Source: Platerodrilus igneus (taxonomy: Eukaryota > Arthropoda > Insecta > Coleoptera > Lycidae). From it: DNA of 64,000 bases. The stretch lies in contig JARFIW010000831.1 of assembly GCA_036346225.1 (NCBI GenBank), positions 1,798,001-1,862,000 on the forward strand, written 5' to 3'. Below, in pieces: positions 35,361 to 46,749 of this stretch (positions are counted from its first letter, which is position 1; the number at the start of each line of letters is the position of its first letter). The notes below the pieces were generated by a model. The model saw only the letters and a list, made by a program, of their open reading frames with translations, did not search any database and had not been told where the DNA came from. The translations under genes and the position numbers were made by a program.

Positions 35361-35752
35361 TGTTACGTCATCATCGAACAATTTAGTATTGGTGACAATA
35401 AATACCATTAGTGCGGGTACTCTACAGTTTTTAGTGAAACCTTATGCCGGTAGTGGGAGTGCGCGAAGTAACAATGAGTCGTGCTCGGACGATTGCAGAA
35501 GGTTGTTGTACGAGAGCCCTTAAGGCGACACCACACCGAACGTGCGTGTTCTTGGTTGTCCGCTAACCTTTTGTGTGTGACGTTTATTGGCCAGAGCGGC
35601 ACAGGCTTTAAGGTATTTATATCCTTTATTAAGCAGTTTGTCGTAGTTGCTTTGTGTATTACATAACCGCTACACTGCCATCGGTATTGCTACATAATAG
35701 CAATTGGTCCTTCCCTATAATTAACATATTTAGATCACCTTATCACCCCACA
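35361..35752. mobile_element. Probable solo LTR inside the LINE
   Basis: A 392-bp insertion starting TGTTACGTCATC and ending CACCCCACA, flanked by ATAAG on both sides (35356-35360 and 35753-35757). The join is confirmed by the uninterrupted minus-strand copy (GAACAATAAGTTTGACAGC equivalent near 24150-24170). TG...CA ends plus a 5-bp duplication fit a solo LTR. No partner LTR or internal region is in the window, so the family is unknown. Strand cannot be set. Confidence 0.65.
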
Positions 35753-36604
35753 ATAAGTTTGACAGCACATGTGTCAAAAATATTAACTAGAATTGTACAA
35801 AGACAAAATGGAAGAAGTACTAGGAAAAGATCAATTAGAGTTTAGGCGAAACAGGGTTACACGGGAGGCTATTTTAGCTCTAAGGGTGATAATGAGGAAA
35901 ACAGTAGAAAAAGGGGAAAGCGTGTTTATAGGGTTAGTAGATCTGAAAAAAGCATTCGACAGTGTAAAATGGAAAAAAGTGTTCGAATTACTCAAAAAGA
36001 TTGGAATGAGATTTAGGGATAGATGAATAGTACATAGCTTATACAAAGAGCAAACAGCGGTAATAGAATTAGAGCAGGAACGTAGAGAAGTAAATATTGG
36101 AAAAGAGGTAAGACAGGGATGTGCCCTATTTCCATTAATTTTTAACTTGTACATTGAAGATGCAATGAATACTGTCAAATGCAAGAAGACATTTGGAATT
36201 ATTATGCATGGAGAAAAGATTCATATGCTTAGATTTGCAGATGATATAGCGATATTAGCATTTAGCAAGGATGAGTTAGAAGCTGCTTTTAATAAAGTGG
36301 AAACGGTTCTAACAGAAAGGTACAGTATGAAAGTTAACAAAAATAAACTAAATTACTAGCATGCAAAGCAGGGAAAAATAAATCAAAAACAGGAATACAA
36401 ATAGGTAAAAAAACATAACTCACAATTAGGTAGCGGTCTGGCATGTTGGCAGCGATTCGTTGCTTAAGCCTTACCATAACATATAATTTAACACTTTTCC
36501 TTTTTTGAGGCGGATAACCAGGTTATATTTCATTTCCTTATAAATGGTAATCATTTAAACATGTTAGAATTCTTTAACAACCATCAGGTTGCTAATATCT
36601 GTGT

Positions 36605-36790
36605 AGAGCCAGCTGGATAGGAAAAAGATAGAAGGATATAGGAAGACCTAGACCAAACTATATTAGTCAAATTATTAGAAATTTTGGTTGTGAAGGGTAT
36701 GTAGAGTTTTTAGATTAGCACAGAATAGAAAAGATGGTAGAGCTGCGTCAAAGCAACCTTAAGTAAGGTCGAAAACAAAATGATAATGAA
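36605..36790 (+). mobile_element. Fragment of another LINE's C-terminus
   Basis: Broken translation gives IGRPRPNYISQII-like text, then a Cys and AQNRKDGRAASKQ, a common LINE C-terminal ending. It lies inside the foreign block that interrupts the larger LINE between about 36398 and 36790. Confidence 0.55.
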
Positions 36791-37264
36791 AAACCCTAAC
36801 AAGAGGTTAAGGATTTCTGCCATCTAGGAAGCCAAATAACGCAAGATGGGAAAAGCGCACAAGATATAAAACAAAGATTAGACAAGGTTGTGCTACATTT
36901 GTCAAGAAAACGCAACTACTGTGTTAAAAGACAACAAACATAGAAACAAGGAAAAGATTGCATAAAACATATGTGTGGAGCACAGCACTGCACGGCTGTG
37001 AAGCCTGAACAGTAGGAGAAGCGGACAAGGAAAAGGTAGAAGTCTTTAAAATGTGGTGCTGCACGCGTATGATGAAGATATCATGGACAGACAAAGTTAA
37101 GTACAGAGAGGTACTAAAAATGGTAGGGGAAGAAACAAATATGTGGAAAACGATAAAAAATAGGAGAGATAGGATGGTAGGCCACATACTACGGCATGAG
37201 GGAATAGTACCGAATATATTAGAAGCAGAGAAAGGAAAAATGTGTAGGCTAACTCAATGGAGGT

Positions 37265-37790
37265 ACGCATCCAACCAGTCCCAAGATGGATAAACTAATG
37301 ACGAAAAAAATAACTGTTTTTAAACATGATGATTATTATAAGCAACTACAAGTATTGGTTGTGCCATATTCTCGAATAATTAATTGTGTGAAAGGATTTA
37401 CTGGAAAACTATTAATTCGGCATATGTCTAAGTGTTGGGGGATCTTGGCAGCCACAGGCTGATTTTCCAATGCTCTACCCGAAGGTACTACATTGGCCAG
37501 AAAGCGAGTTTTTTATCTGGGAAATTTTGAATTTTGCCGAATCCTTGCTGTTCCAAGCAAGGTAGGGATCTTTAATGTGCATGACAACATTCACATACGG
37601 CACCTCCATTTTACCTCTTATCCGAACGTGTCGGGATTTGAACCCGGGACCTTGAGCTTAGTAGTCACTCACATACCAACTACGCCACGGAGCCGGCTCC
37701 CCTGAATAACGGTGAAATAGGGCACATAATTACAAAACAATTAAAGGGAACCAAGCTGTATATAGGCTGTGTGGGAATTTCAGGAAACTG
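37265..37790 (+). repeat. 340-bp module copy carrying SINE copy D
   Basis: The module runs from CCCAAGATGGATAAACTAATG through GCCACAGGCTG, is interrupted by the SINE, and resumes at CCCCTGAATAACGGTGAAATA. It is followed directly by another module copy (about 37795-38100), giving a SINE-subtracted period of about 336 bases. Confidence 0.7.
37461..37695 (-). mobile_element. SINE copy D, internally deleted
   Basis: Minus-strand SINE with the head at the right (GGCTCC complement at 37689-37694) and the B box as TTTGAACCCGGG near 37636. About 50 bases between the head and the GAGAGG-like body block are missing compared with copy C. It occupies the same module position as copies A to C. Confidence 0.75.
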
Positions 37791-37794
37791 TATA

Positions 37795-38547
37795 GGCTAG
37801 CTCAGAACATAAATAAGTTGAGGTACGTATCCAACCAGTTTTGAGACGGAAAACCTAATGACGAAAAAATAAGCGCAGATAAGTCTGATGATTATTACAA
37901 ATACTGCATATGTTCGTTGTGAAATATCTGCAACTAATGTTGACTGTGAGAACAAATATATTGGAAAAGATATTAAATTGGCAAATGTTCAAGTGCTGGG
38001 GAAACTTGGCAGCGACAGGCTGCTTACCTTCTCCACAACCACTGAATGCCGGAGAGATAGGGTATATAATTGTAAAGCAATAGAAGGGGACCGAACTGCA
38101 TCAAACAAGAAAGAACAGCGCCTATGATGAAAGACAACAAACAGAAACAAGAAAAAATTGTTGAAAGCATATATGTGAAGCACAGCACAGTACATCTATG
38201 AAATAGGGGCAGTAGGGTAAGCAGGCAGAAAAACGGTAGCAGCCTTTTGGAATATTGTGCTTCAGATGCATGAGGATGATAGCATGGACAGACAAATTTA
38301 ATAACAAATAGATTATAGAACAAGGAAAAATAGGAGGTCAGAATAAGTTCTAAAGCATTTTTGGGGAATAGTACGGGATATATTACAAGCAGAGATAGGA
38401 AAAAGGAGGTGGATGTAGACCTAGATCAGATAGTGATAGATGCAGACTGTGCAAATTTCAGGGAAATCTGTAGGTTAGTTCAGAATAGGAAACAATGATG
38501 GTACGCGTCTAACCAGTTCCAGGACTGAAGACCTAATGATGATGATC
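37795..38547 (+). mobile_element. LINE-derived composite (module plus LINE 3' end)
   Basis: A SINE-free module (to about 38100) is fused at about 38103 to LINE C-terminal and 3' UTR sequence ending ATGATGATGAT at about 38537-38547. The junction text GACCGAACTGCATCAAACAA matches the copies at 2020 and 21881. It carries no intact frame. Confidence 0.7.
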
Positions 38548-39600
38548 GCGTTGAATGTTAGAATTGCTCGAATATCTTTAGCATGTGCATAACGGCCAGC
38601 AATGATTACAAATAAATGTACTAAAAAAAAGTACACTGCATTTTCGAAATTTTAATTGGTCATTCAAAGTGTAATGTAAAACTAGCTTTTTGTAGCAAGT
38701 CTACAAAATTTTGCTACACAATAAATATTTAAGAATTTACTCTCTTTAAAATTCTAAACTTCAAAGTCGCTGTATATTTTGAATATAATTACTGGGTATT
38801 GTGCTATACTTGAAAGCTCATTACAGTAAGCGTATTAAACTCCGATAATTCAATGAAATCATCGACCCGTTAGAAGCAATTTTCTGCAAATTACAAACGA
38901 TTTCTCTATTAAATGCATATTATACGCGGAAGGTTCAAAAATACTGTGATATATTATGTAGGAGTTTTATAGGTTATTTAACTACGCTCACGACCTTCCA
39001 CTTACGTAAGGTAGACCACTTTGGCATTATCAACTTCTGCAATGCAGGGACAAAAACTGGAAGCCTGTTATATCCTAATATGTGCTTTAGGTAAAGTCAG
39101 GCTATTGACTTTTACAATTGCGGGTTTATAATACTGTTTATAAAGAAACTTTCTAGGAAGCAACTGTAGGTACGTGTTTAGTTATGGGTTTGACATTTTC
39201 GAAATTTTCTAGTTTTGATAGTTGTGCATCATGGGCTGTGATATAAGAAAATAAACATAATAATTTCGAAAAGTAAGTAACTATTACTCAATATTATAAA
39301 ATATTACCTATTGTACAGCTCATATTACTGGACATTACCAAATATCACCCAAAATACTAAACATTCTACATATTACCGCTCGTGCTGCGATAATAGTATA
39401 AATACCATGTCCCTCTCAAACGTACTGTATTGTTGTAATCGTTGCTATATGTATCCAAAGGTTAACTCAGTGGTTTTCAAAATTTGGAGCGTTCTCCTTG
39501 CATGTGGAGGGTGCGAGTAAAAGTTAGAAACGAAAGTAAAAATTTATTAATTGAATAAAAATTCCTGGAATAACATCATGTAAATTGCATTCATTTGAAA
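38548..39600. other. No recognised feature
   Basis: AT-rich, with no frame longer than 69 codons and no repeat match noticed. The LINE to the right begins with its CATCATCATCATTAG tail at about 39601. Confidence 0.5.
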
Positions 39601-41450
39601 CATCATCATCATTAGACTTTCTGTCCTAGAACTGATTCCATACGCACCTCCATTGTTTCCTATTCTGAACTAACCTACACATTTCTCTAAAATTCCCACA
39701 GCTCTTTACTATGTGTAATAGTCTATAGGTCTACTTCTGCCATTCTTTTTACCTTTTACTGCTTCTAATATATCCCGCACCTTCTCTCATGCTTTAAAAC
39801 GTATCCTATCATCTCATCGCTCATAATTTTTACCGTTTTCCACATATTTCTTTCTTTCTCTTGCATTTCTAGTACTTCTTTATTCTTCATTTGTGTGTCC
39901 ACGATATCTTCATCATAAGTCTGTAACACCACATTTCAAAGACTTCAATCTCTTTCCTGACCACTTCTGCTGCAGCCGTACAGTGCTGTGCTGCACGCAT
40001 ATGCTTTCAGCAGTTTTTTCCTTGTTTCCATCTTTGTTGCCTTCGAACATAGCAGTTATTTTTCTTGTTTAATGCAGCACGGCCTTGTACTAATCTTTGT
40101 TTTATAACTTTTGCACTTTCCCATCTTACGTTATTTAGCATCGTAACAAAAATTCTTAACATCTTGTAAATTATGGTTCCCTATTTTTTGTTATATTTAT
40201 GATCTACTTTCCTCTCTTTCACATACTAATACTGTAGTTTTTTTTGTAGATCTTCATGCCGCATCTCTCTGTTAGTCTGTTTCCATTTCAATAAGAGCTG
40301 TTTCTAATTCTTTCGTACTAAATGCTAATACCACTATATCGCCTGCGAATCTACGCATATTGATCGTTTGTCCCTGCATAATTTATCCAAATGTAAACAT
40401 TTGACAACATTCATTACCTCTTCCATGTATAAGTTAAAGTTTAATGGGAATAACACACAACCCACTTTCACACCTTTAAGCTAATTTTTATTTCTCTACG
40501 TTCCTACTATAATTTTATTATCGCTGTTTGCTTTTAGTTTAAACTATGTACGATCCTTCTATTACTATAACTCATTCCTATATTTTAAGTATTTGAAGCA
40601 TTTGTTTTCTATTTTACATTGTTGAATTCTTTTCCCCAATCTAAAGGCTTATATACACACATTCTAATTTTTTTTTCTCTATGGTAACGCTTAAAACCAA
40701 AATGATTTGCCGTGTTCCCCTGTTTCTCCTAAATCGTAATTGATCTTCTCCCCTGGTATTTCTTCAGCGCATTTTTCCATTCATTTTCGTACAATTCTAG
40801 TTACTATTTTTGTCGCGTGTGCTCAAATCTACCAGCTCCTCGGCCCTTTTTTGGTATAGTGACTATGGTATTAGGTTTGAAATCTTAGGGTATCTCACCT
40901 GTCTTAGACATATAGCTAACAAGTTGGAAAAGACATTCTCTTAGTACTTGTCCAGCGGCTTTTATAGTTTCTGCTAGCACTTTACTTTTACCTGGCATCT
41001 TATTATTTTACTGACTCTATCCTAGTTCAAACACGTCTGTCAATAGAAGATATCCCAAGTCATTCTTTTTAATGTTTGTTTCCTTTTCTAGTGCTTCTAA
41101 TTTCGGTCCTGCATATAAATTCCCTGTATACTCTTTCCATTTATCTACTTTCTCTACATTTTCTATAACAAGGTCTCCTTTTGCGCACAACTATTTTTGC
41201 TTACGGCATTGTATCCTTAAAATTCATTCTAATTAGTTTGTATGCTTCGTCTGTCTTTCAAGTTTCCATCTTAGTCTGAACCGCTTTATACTTTTTCTTA
41301 ATCCATTGTTCTTCATCTTTTAGTTTCTTAAGGCCAAAATGCGTTTTTCTGTTCCCTTTTTCACCTTTTTTAATTTAAGCACGGATTTATACGAGGTTTG
41401 TTCAATTAAACCCAATCTTTGGTTCAGGAAAAATTTATTGACAACTAAAT

Positions 41451-41876
41451 TTACAAATAATTACCACTACGATTAAGGCACATATTCCATTGTTTCGACA
41501 ACCTATGTATACCCTGCCTAAAGAAATCTTGTGGCTGCTGCTCGAAGAATTCTTTCACGCCGTTTTGTACTTCTTCACCCGACTGAAAACGGTTACCTTT
41601 TAACGCTTTTTTCACGATTATAAAGATGTGAAAATCGCAAGGCGATAAATCGGGAGTATAGGGTGGATGCTCTAATATCCTCCATTTCTTTCGCTGTAGA
41701 TTTTCTTTCACTACGTTAGCAACATGATGTCGAGCATTGTCGTGAATCAGAATGACACCACGTGAAAGCTTCTCTGGACGTTTTCGTCTTATTGCTTGAT
41801 GGAGCTTTGTTACGTTTTTTTTCGTGGCAGCCACGTTGTGCGCCAAATCGATGCTACGTAACACAAAGAAAGTCAA
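41451..41876 (-). pseudogene. Mariner transposase, C-terminal catalytic part
   Basis: Homology starts at TKLHQAIRRKRPEKLSRG. D46 (ILIHDNARHH) and D81 (YTPDLSPCDFHIF) are 34 residues apart by my count, the DD34D spacing of true mariners. The first ~20 residues of the open frame come from the inserted sequence, not from mariner. The protein would end WNMCLNRSGNYL. Confidence 0.85.
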
Positions 41877-43448
41877 AGCAATGACCCGGCTTAATCGGAG
41901 AGTAGGGGGGGGGTAGAAAGCAGACTGACCTATGATGTATGCGGCGGTAAGGAGTTAGTAACAGTACCTGCAAGAAAAGAAATTAGAATAGTAAACCTGC
42001 AAAAAAAAGATTAGTCCTGCAAACCTGAAATAATGAAAAAGCATAACATGTTTATCAAGCATAAATTGTTCAGTACTTGGTAGAATGTAAAGAAAAACTG
42101 TTTGGATAAACTATATAATATAACAACTGTAAAAGCAATACAAAAATTGTTAGTACAAAGTGAGGTAATATTGGGGAGTAGCAGAAACGTTTCCTCACAC
42201 ACCAATTCAACATAAATCAGACAAAATGTTAAAAAAAATAAATAGGTAAGACACAATTGATTTGAGTAATTCAGTAAATACATAGGTAAGACACAATTAA
42301 TATGAGTAGCCAGTGGTATTGAGTTTCTCTTTTTTTTTTTATTTAAAATAGCATGCAAGTCTATGGTAAAAGGTCTCAGAACGCCAAAGGTATGGCAAAG
42401 CAACGGACAGGTATTTAAAATAAAAACAAGTAGGAAATAGTTCAACTTACAAAAAGTCCTTCAGCAACGCTTCCCTGCAACGGAAGGGTGGGATTCAACG
42501 ATGTCCTGCACTAACGAAGCATTTCACCCCCGACTGTGAGGGTGTTGATGGAATTCGGCACACGTTACACTAATCACTAATCACTGGGGTTAGCAGCAGA
42601 CATTATCACGCTGATGGAACCAGGTAGTTGATAAATTTCTTGGTAATTCTATTTCCTAAGACAATAATTTCGAAACACTCTGAAGCACTAGTCTGATTTC
42701 AACTGGGACCAGATGTATATTATTTTCATAAACATCCCAATAAGCAGTGAGAAACTACCGCCAATACCTTAGTAAACCGGTAATCTATTATGTTTCGCAA
42801 ATAACGAAATTTGCTCAAGCAATGATCTATTTTAGGTTCTTTGTTGTTAGAAAATTCCGAAACTACAGTAGCACTGTATTTGGGATAATCCAAAGTATGA
42901 ACTACTCAAATAAGAAAAGGACAACGCAAAAAAAACACAATTAGCAAAACAACGTGTATCACTAAAAACCGTCCGTGTTCCGTAAACAACACGCGTGCAG
43001 GTCGAGTCCAACAAGTTCCACGCCTTTTATCTCCAACAGAAAATCAACTAAAAACCGTGTCGTGCTTGTAATTAATGAACAACTTTTAAAATTTTATCGC
43101 ATTAATTCTCACTAGCTTCAAAGCAAAACGAAAAGCAAACCGTATATTTTTAACGTAATTAATATATAGAAACTAAACACGAAAACTCAACTAACAACCG
43201 CTCATCTGTTTTCATTCAACTCGTTGTTACCATCGCGTATCGACTCCTTATCTAGACTCGTATATTCATATAAGGAACAACATTTATATCAGCGGTTAGA
43301 CAAGAAAACGATGCACTCCACTCATTATAATACGACGCATTCACCTAAGGATGTTAATAAATATAAAATGTAGAGGTAGTAGTTACAGGAATGTATTTAC
43401 AAATTTGGTAAAGCGTAAAATGTTACACTTAATAAAAATGCACGTTAC
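41812..43448. mobile_element. Unclassified 1.64-kb insertion inside the mariner
   Basis: It interrupts the mariner frame and is flanked by AGCTTTGTT (41803-41811) and AGCTTGTT (43449-43456), an imperfect 8-9-bp duplication. The ends are ACGTTTTTTTTCG and ...TGCACGTTAC, with only a weak inverted match. Inside are a ~38-bp direct repeat (AGGTAAGACACAATTGATTT at 42244 and again near 42282) and a T-run near 42330. The 144-codon minus frame at 42011-42445 is hydrophobic but low-complexity and probably not a gene. An 8-9-bp duplication would suit hAT or Mutator-like elements; not established. Confidence 0.55.
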
Positions 43449-43462
43449 AGCTTGTTCAAAGT

Positions 43463-44145
43463 TTAATTATACAGGTTTGCGTTGATATGCACCTGAGGTT
43501 CTGTAAATTCTATCAACAAGGGTCCTTCATGGTCAAAAAATGTCAACATTACCATACCGGCAGAAGGTTGAACTTTAAACTTCTTTGGTGGCGGGGAATT
43601 TGCGTGTTTCCATTGCATCGATGACAGTTTACTGGATGGTTCAAAATAATGACACCAAGATTCGTCGCCAGCAATTATTGACGAGAGAAAATCATTACCA
43701 TTTTGTCTGTATTCCGTGAGGTGTTGCAACGATAAGCCCATTCGCAAGCTTTTTTGGTTCTCTGACAAAAGGTGAGGAACCCATTGCTCACAAACTTTGC
43801 AGTAGCCTAGTTTGTGTACGATGCTATGAACAGATCCGATACTTACACCTACATTTTCTGAAATTATTCTGATTGAAACTCGACGATTTTCTCTAATCAG
43901 GCCTTTCACACATGCCATATTCCTGTCTGTTGACGTAGTACATATTGCACCTGGTCGCGGCTTATCATTCGTCCCTTCTTAAATTTTCGACACCATTCCT
44001 TGACAGTTGGATACGCAAAACATGCGTTTTCATACACTGCTTGCATACGTGTATGAATATCCAATGGTTGCAAACCTTCAGCACACAGAAATTGAATGAC
44101 CGCACGCTGATCACATTTGGTCGGTTTGTTAACAACAAACGTCAT
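43463..44145 (-). pseudogene. Mariner transposase, N-terminal and first catalytic part
   Basis: The start at MTFVVNKPTKCDQRAVIQF opens the helix-turn-helix region (VKEWCRKFKKGR), then a frameshift near 43910 leads into the second frame. There WVPHLL, the conserved mariner linker motif, lies at residues 46-51, and the first catalytic Asp is D85 (IIAGDESWCHYF). The frame runs out at INANLYN, next to the foreign insertion. Together with 41451-41876 this is one split gene. Confidence 0.85.
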
Positions 44146-45165
44146 TTCAAAGTCACAATACTTAAAATTGCTGTCAAATATATACGAGAGAAACTGACCA
44201 GTGGGAAGTTTTCAAACACCACTAACGTTGCAAAACGTCAGTTGAGTGATTACAATTGTTTCCAAGGCTAACCTGACCAAAGATGGGTTTCAATTGAATG
44301 AGCCTCGTAATTACTATGTTGTGCTCAGTGTCTAAACTTGCTTCCGGGTAGCATCTCTAGTTTTTACTTAATTTCTCTACCGTTGTCTAACAAAATGTAA
44401 TCTCCCTGTCTCCTGACTTCTTTCATATATATAGTTTTCTAGCATGATGTTGAAATAATGTATTTGTGATGCTTAAATTGACTTTGTCGCAAAATTCTAC
44501 CAGCCTATTTCCCCCGTCGTTACTTGTGCCTAAACTAAATAACCTACTACCGCTCCTTGCTTACCCTTACCTTAGTATGTCGTCGATATCTTTGAAGATG
44601 GCTTCTACCTATTTATCAAAGTAGCTAGAGGTGGGCATTGTATTATTACCGTATTCACCGGTTTCGATTCTAGTCTAAGCATGCATACATTTTTCGTTTT
44701 TTGTAGGTAATTTCCTGCACAGTGTCCTATCCTTTATCGCATAACTATCCCCACATCTTCATTTCCTTCCTACGATCCTATATGAATCGTCTTATAGTCT
44801 CTGTTCCAAAAATACCCCGCCTTTGATCATCTAATTTCGCTAATCTTTACTATGTCTAATGCTAATCTGTCCAATTCAATTTTCAAATTCTCTATCTTAC
44901 CTACGCGTCATGCTTCTAACATTCTACGCCCAGACTCGCAAATTGTTTGCGGTTCTTCTTGTCTTGTTATTGAGTTTATTGAACTAATCTCTTCCTCTAA
45001 AGTAGTACCCTTTCAGAGATTCGAGTGGAGGACTATTTTATCTCCGGAATCTCATTATTTTAAAACCGTTTCCGGTACGCCGTGTACGTGTTAGGCAATG
45101 TGGTGGTTTCTTGCTGCCTTCCATATCGTAGTAATGTGTCTGAGAATGCCACACATACCCCTATG

Positions 45166-46077
45166 TTAGATATTTAAGAGAAACACTAAATTAAGAATAT
45201 GCAGCACAGAATAAATATTAAGTGACATAATACTATAATGCTTTATAACAGAAAAGTTGTGCCGCTTACCAGTTCTGCACTTCGGGGTACAATACATGCA
45301 AAACTAACTGGAAATGTATCTTGGTTTGAGTTTAAAAAGCACGGGCACGCATTAACGAAGCAGTAAGGACTTTGTCATTGATCATTAATGATCACTAGTA
45401 CTCTTGCAACAATAAAATAGTCAACGTGCTACGTACAGATTTGACCTCAACAAATCTAGCTAGTAATCCACAGAAAATATTGAAGAAATACCTCGCTAAA
45501 AATTCCGTTTGGTGAAAGTTTTTTAAAACTTAGAATGTACTAACAAAAATGGTTGCCGACTAACTTAGTGGGAGGGGGTGATGTAAGTGTTTTAAGAAGC
45601 TCCCGAAATGCTGTCGTGGGTGAAATGTTTTATTCAGGTAGTATCTTGGACGCTACCTAATCTCGAAGTACGAGGATTTCTAGAAAAAAGCCCGCAAAAG
45701 AACAACAAGAGGATGCCAAAACCAGAGATCAGACAAGTGATGTAGGCCAAAAATTCGCATGAGAAATTATGAAGTACACATAAAACAAACGTTAATCATA
45801 AGAACACTAATATGCCTGCTTAAAACTACTAGCTGAAAGGAAGGTTTGTAGAATCAAATGTTAAATCATCCGAATTTTAATCACTTGTCTAGGTAATTGC
45901 AAAATAATTTATTATAACAAAACTGGAATTATTATCTTCACATTAGTGGTAAAAAACGCCAATAAAAAAGCCTTTGAACTATTACACGATTATTCTTTCA
46001 ACTGTGTTATACAATTATGTTTTCATTACACGTACATGATAGACATTTTTAAGCATATATTAAAATTCATATTGTAT
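45166..46077. other. Unrecognised sequence upstream of the PDI pseudogene
   Basis: Around 45235-45390, text such as GCTTTATAACAGAAAAGTTG and CAGTTCTGCACTT resembles sequence at 48055-48110, so a diverged repeat flanks the pseudogene on both sides. No gene recognised. Confidence 0.45.
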
Positions 46078-46749
46078 ATGCTGCTCGTTCTGTCGCCAAA
46101 CCTAACAAATCTAAAATTTTGTTTGTTACAATCGATGTAGAGGAGGAAGACCACCAGCGAATTTTAGAATTCTTTGGAATTAAAAAAGAAGAGGTTCCCA
46201 CTGCACGTATTATTAAACTTGAGGAAGAAATGTCAAAATTCAAACCTGAATCGTCCGAACTTGATGCTGAAAGCATAACTACATTTGTAGATAAGTTCTT
46301 AAAAGGTGAGCTTAAACAACATTTATTAAGTCAAGAACTTCCTGAAGATTGGAATAAACAACCCGTGCGTGTTCTTGTTGCAAGCAATTTCGATGAAGTT
46401 GTATTAGATAAATCCAAGGACGTCCTTGTAGAATTTTACGCTCCATGGTGTGGTCATTGTAAACAGTTGGTCCCTATTTATGAAAGTAATTTTTGAAAGT
46501 AATGTTGATGTTGTTATTGCTAAAATTGATTCCACAGCAAATGAACTCGAACATACTCGTATTACAAGCTTCCCTACAATTAAACTATACAAGAAAGAAG
46601 ACAACAAAGTTATTGATTACAATGTTCCTAAGACTTTTGAAGGGTTATCTAAGTTTGTAGAGTCAGGTGGTGTTGAGGATGGTGCAGCAGAAGAGCCAGT
46701 TGAAGAAAAGACTGAAGATGATGATACTGCACGGCGAGATGAATTGTAA
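46078..46749 (+). pseudogene. Protein disulfide isomerase, 5'-truncated retrocopy-like pseudogene
   Basis: Encodes the C-terminal half of a PDI, the endoplasmic reticulum enzyme that forms and shuffles disulfides. Homology opens in the b' domain ([19 protein letters not shown]), without an ATG, and continues through [20 protein letters not shown]. It then reaches the a' thioredoxin domain with the active site WCGHCK at 46446-46463. Near 46485-46500 a few codons are lost with a frameshift. The second frame resumes NVDVVIAKIDSTANELEH and RITSFPTIKLY, then an acidic tail ending in the retention signal RDEL and a stop at 46747-46749. The a and b domains are absent, there is no intron in the region and no upstream exon was found. 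It looks like a truncated processed copy, although no clear poly(A) or target duplication was seen. The shift is small, so decay is recent or slow. Confidence 0.85.

Larger units (their letters stand above)
35125..37300 (+). mobile_element. RTE-like LINE, 3' half (continues from 27876)
   Basis: After the Gypsy element the LINE resumes with TTAGAGCAGAG and encodes reverse transcriptase fingers (GTDKVQAETLKAAGQ, HMYKTGGIPKDFK). It is interrupted by a 392-bp solo LTR (35361-35752). The palm follows in the 35793-36026 and 36147-36359 frames, with FIGLVDLKKAFDSVKWKK, an EVRQGCALFPLIFNLYIED-type motif and the catalytic MLRFADDIAILA. At about 36398-36790 foreign sequence intervenes. The C-terminal tail resumes at 36797 and includes the frame 37051-37293 (MKISWTDKVKYREV, RDRMVGHILRHEG). 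Dead, but it is the most complete copy of the family. Confidence 0.85.
41392..44307 (-). mobile_element. Mariner (DD34D) element, itself interrupted
   Basis: Flanked by TA (41390-41391 and 44308-44309). Inverted ends of about 28 bases, CGAGGTTTGTTCAATTAAAC on the left and the complement of CGAGGCTCATTCAATTGAAAC on the right. Removing the 1637-bp internal insertion leaves 1279 bp, the normal mariner length. Transposase frames lie on the minus strand: 43906-44145 (N-terminal helix-turn-helix), 43463-43918 and 41451-41876. The insertion into the LINE is shown by LINE sequence on both sides. Confidence 0.92.
39601..45165 (-). mobile_element. RTE-like LINE, minus strand, split by a mariner
   Basis: The 3' tail CATCATCATCATTAG at 39601 is followed (reading leftward in element terms) by 3' UTR, C-terminal tail, reverse transcriptase and linker up to 41391. 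The element resumes at 44308 with endonuclease and 5' regions to about 45165. It is more decayed than the copies at 23-26 kb and 26.5-37 kb, and no long frame survives. Landmarks such as TTTCCATTTCAATAAGAGC and GATATCCCAAGTCATTC match the 23-26 kb copy. Confidence 0.8.

Noticed and set aside
42011..42445. 144-codon hydrophobic minus-strand frame that could suggest a membrane protein
   Set aside because: Composition is what AT-rich DNA with A-runs gives on that strand. No motif is recognisable, and it lies inside an unclassified insertion without other coding signs.
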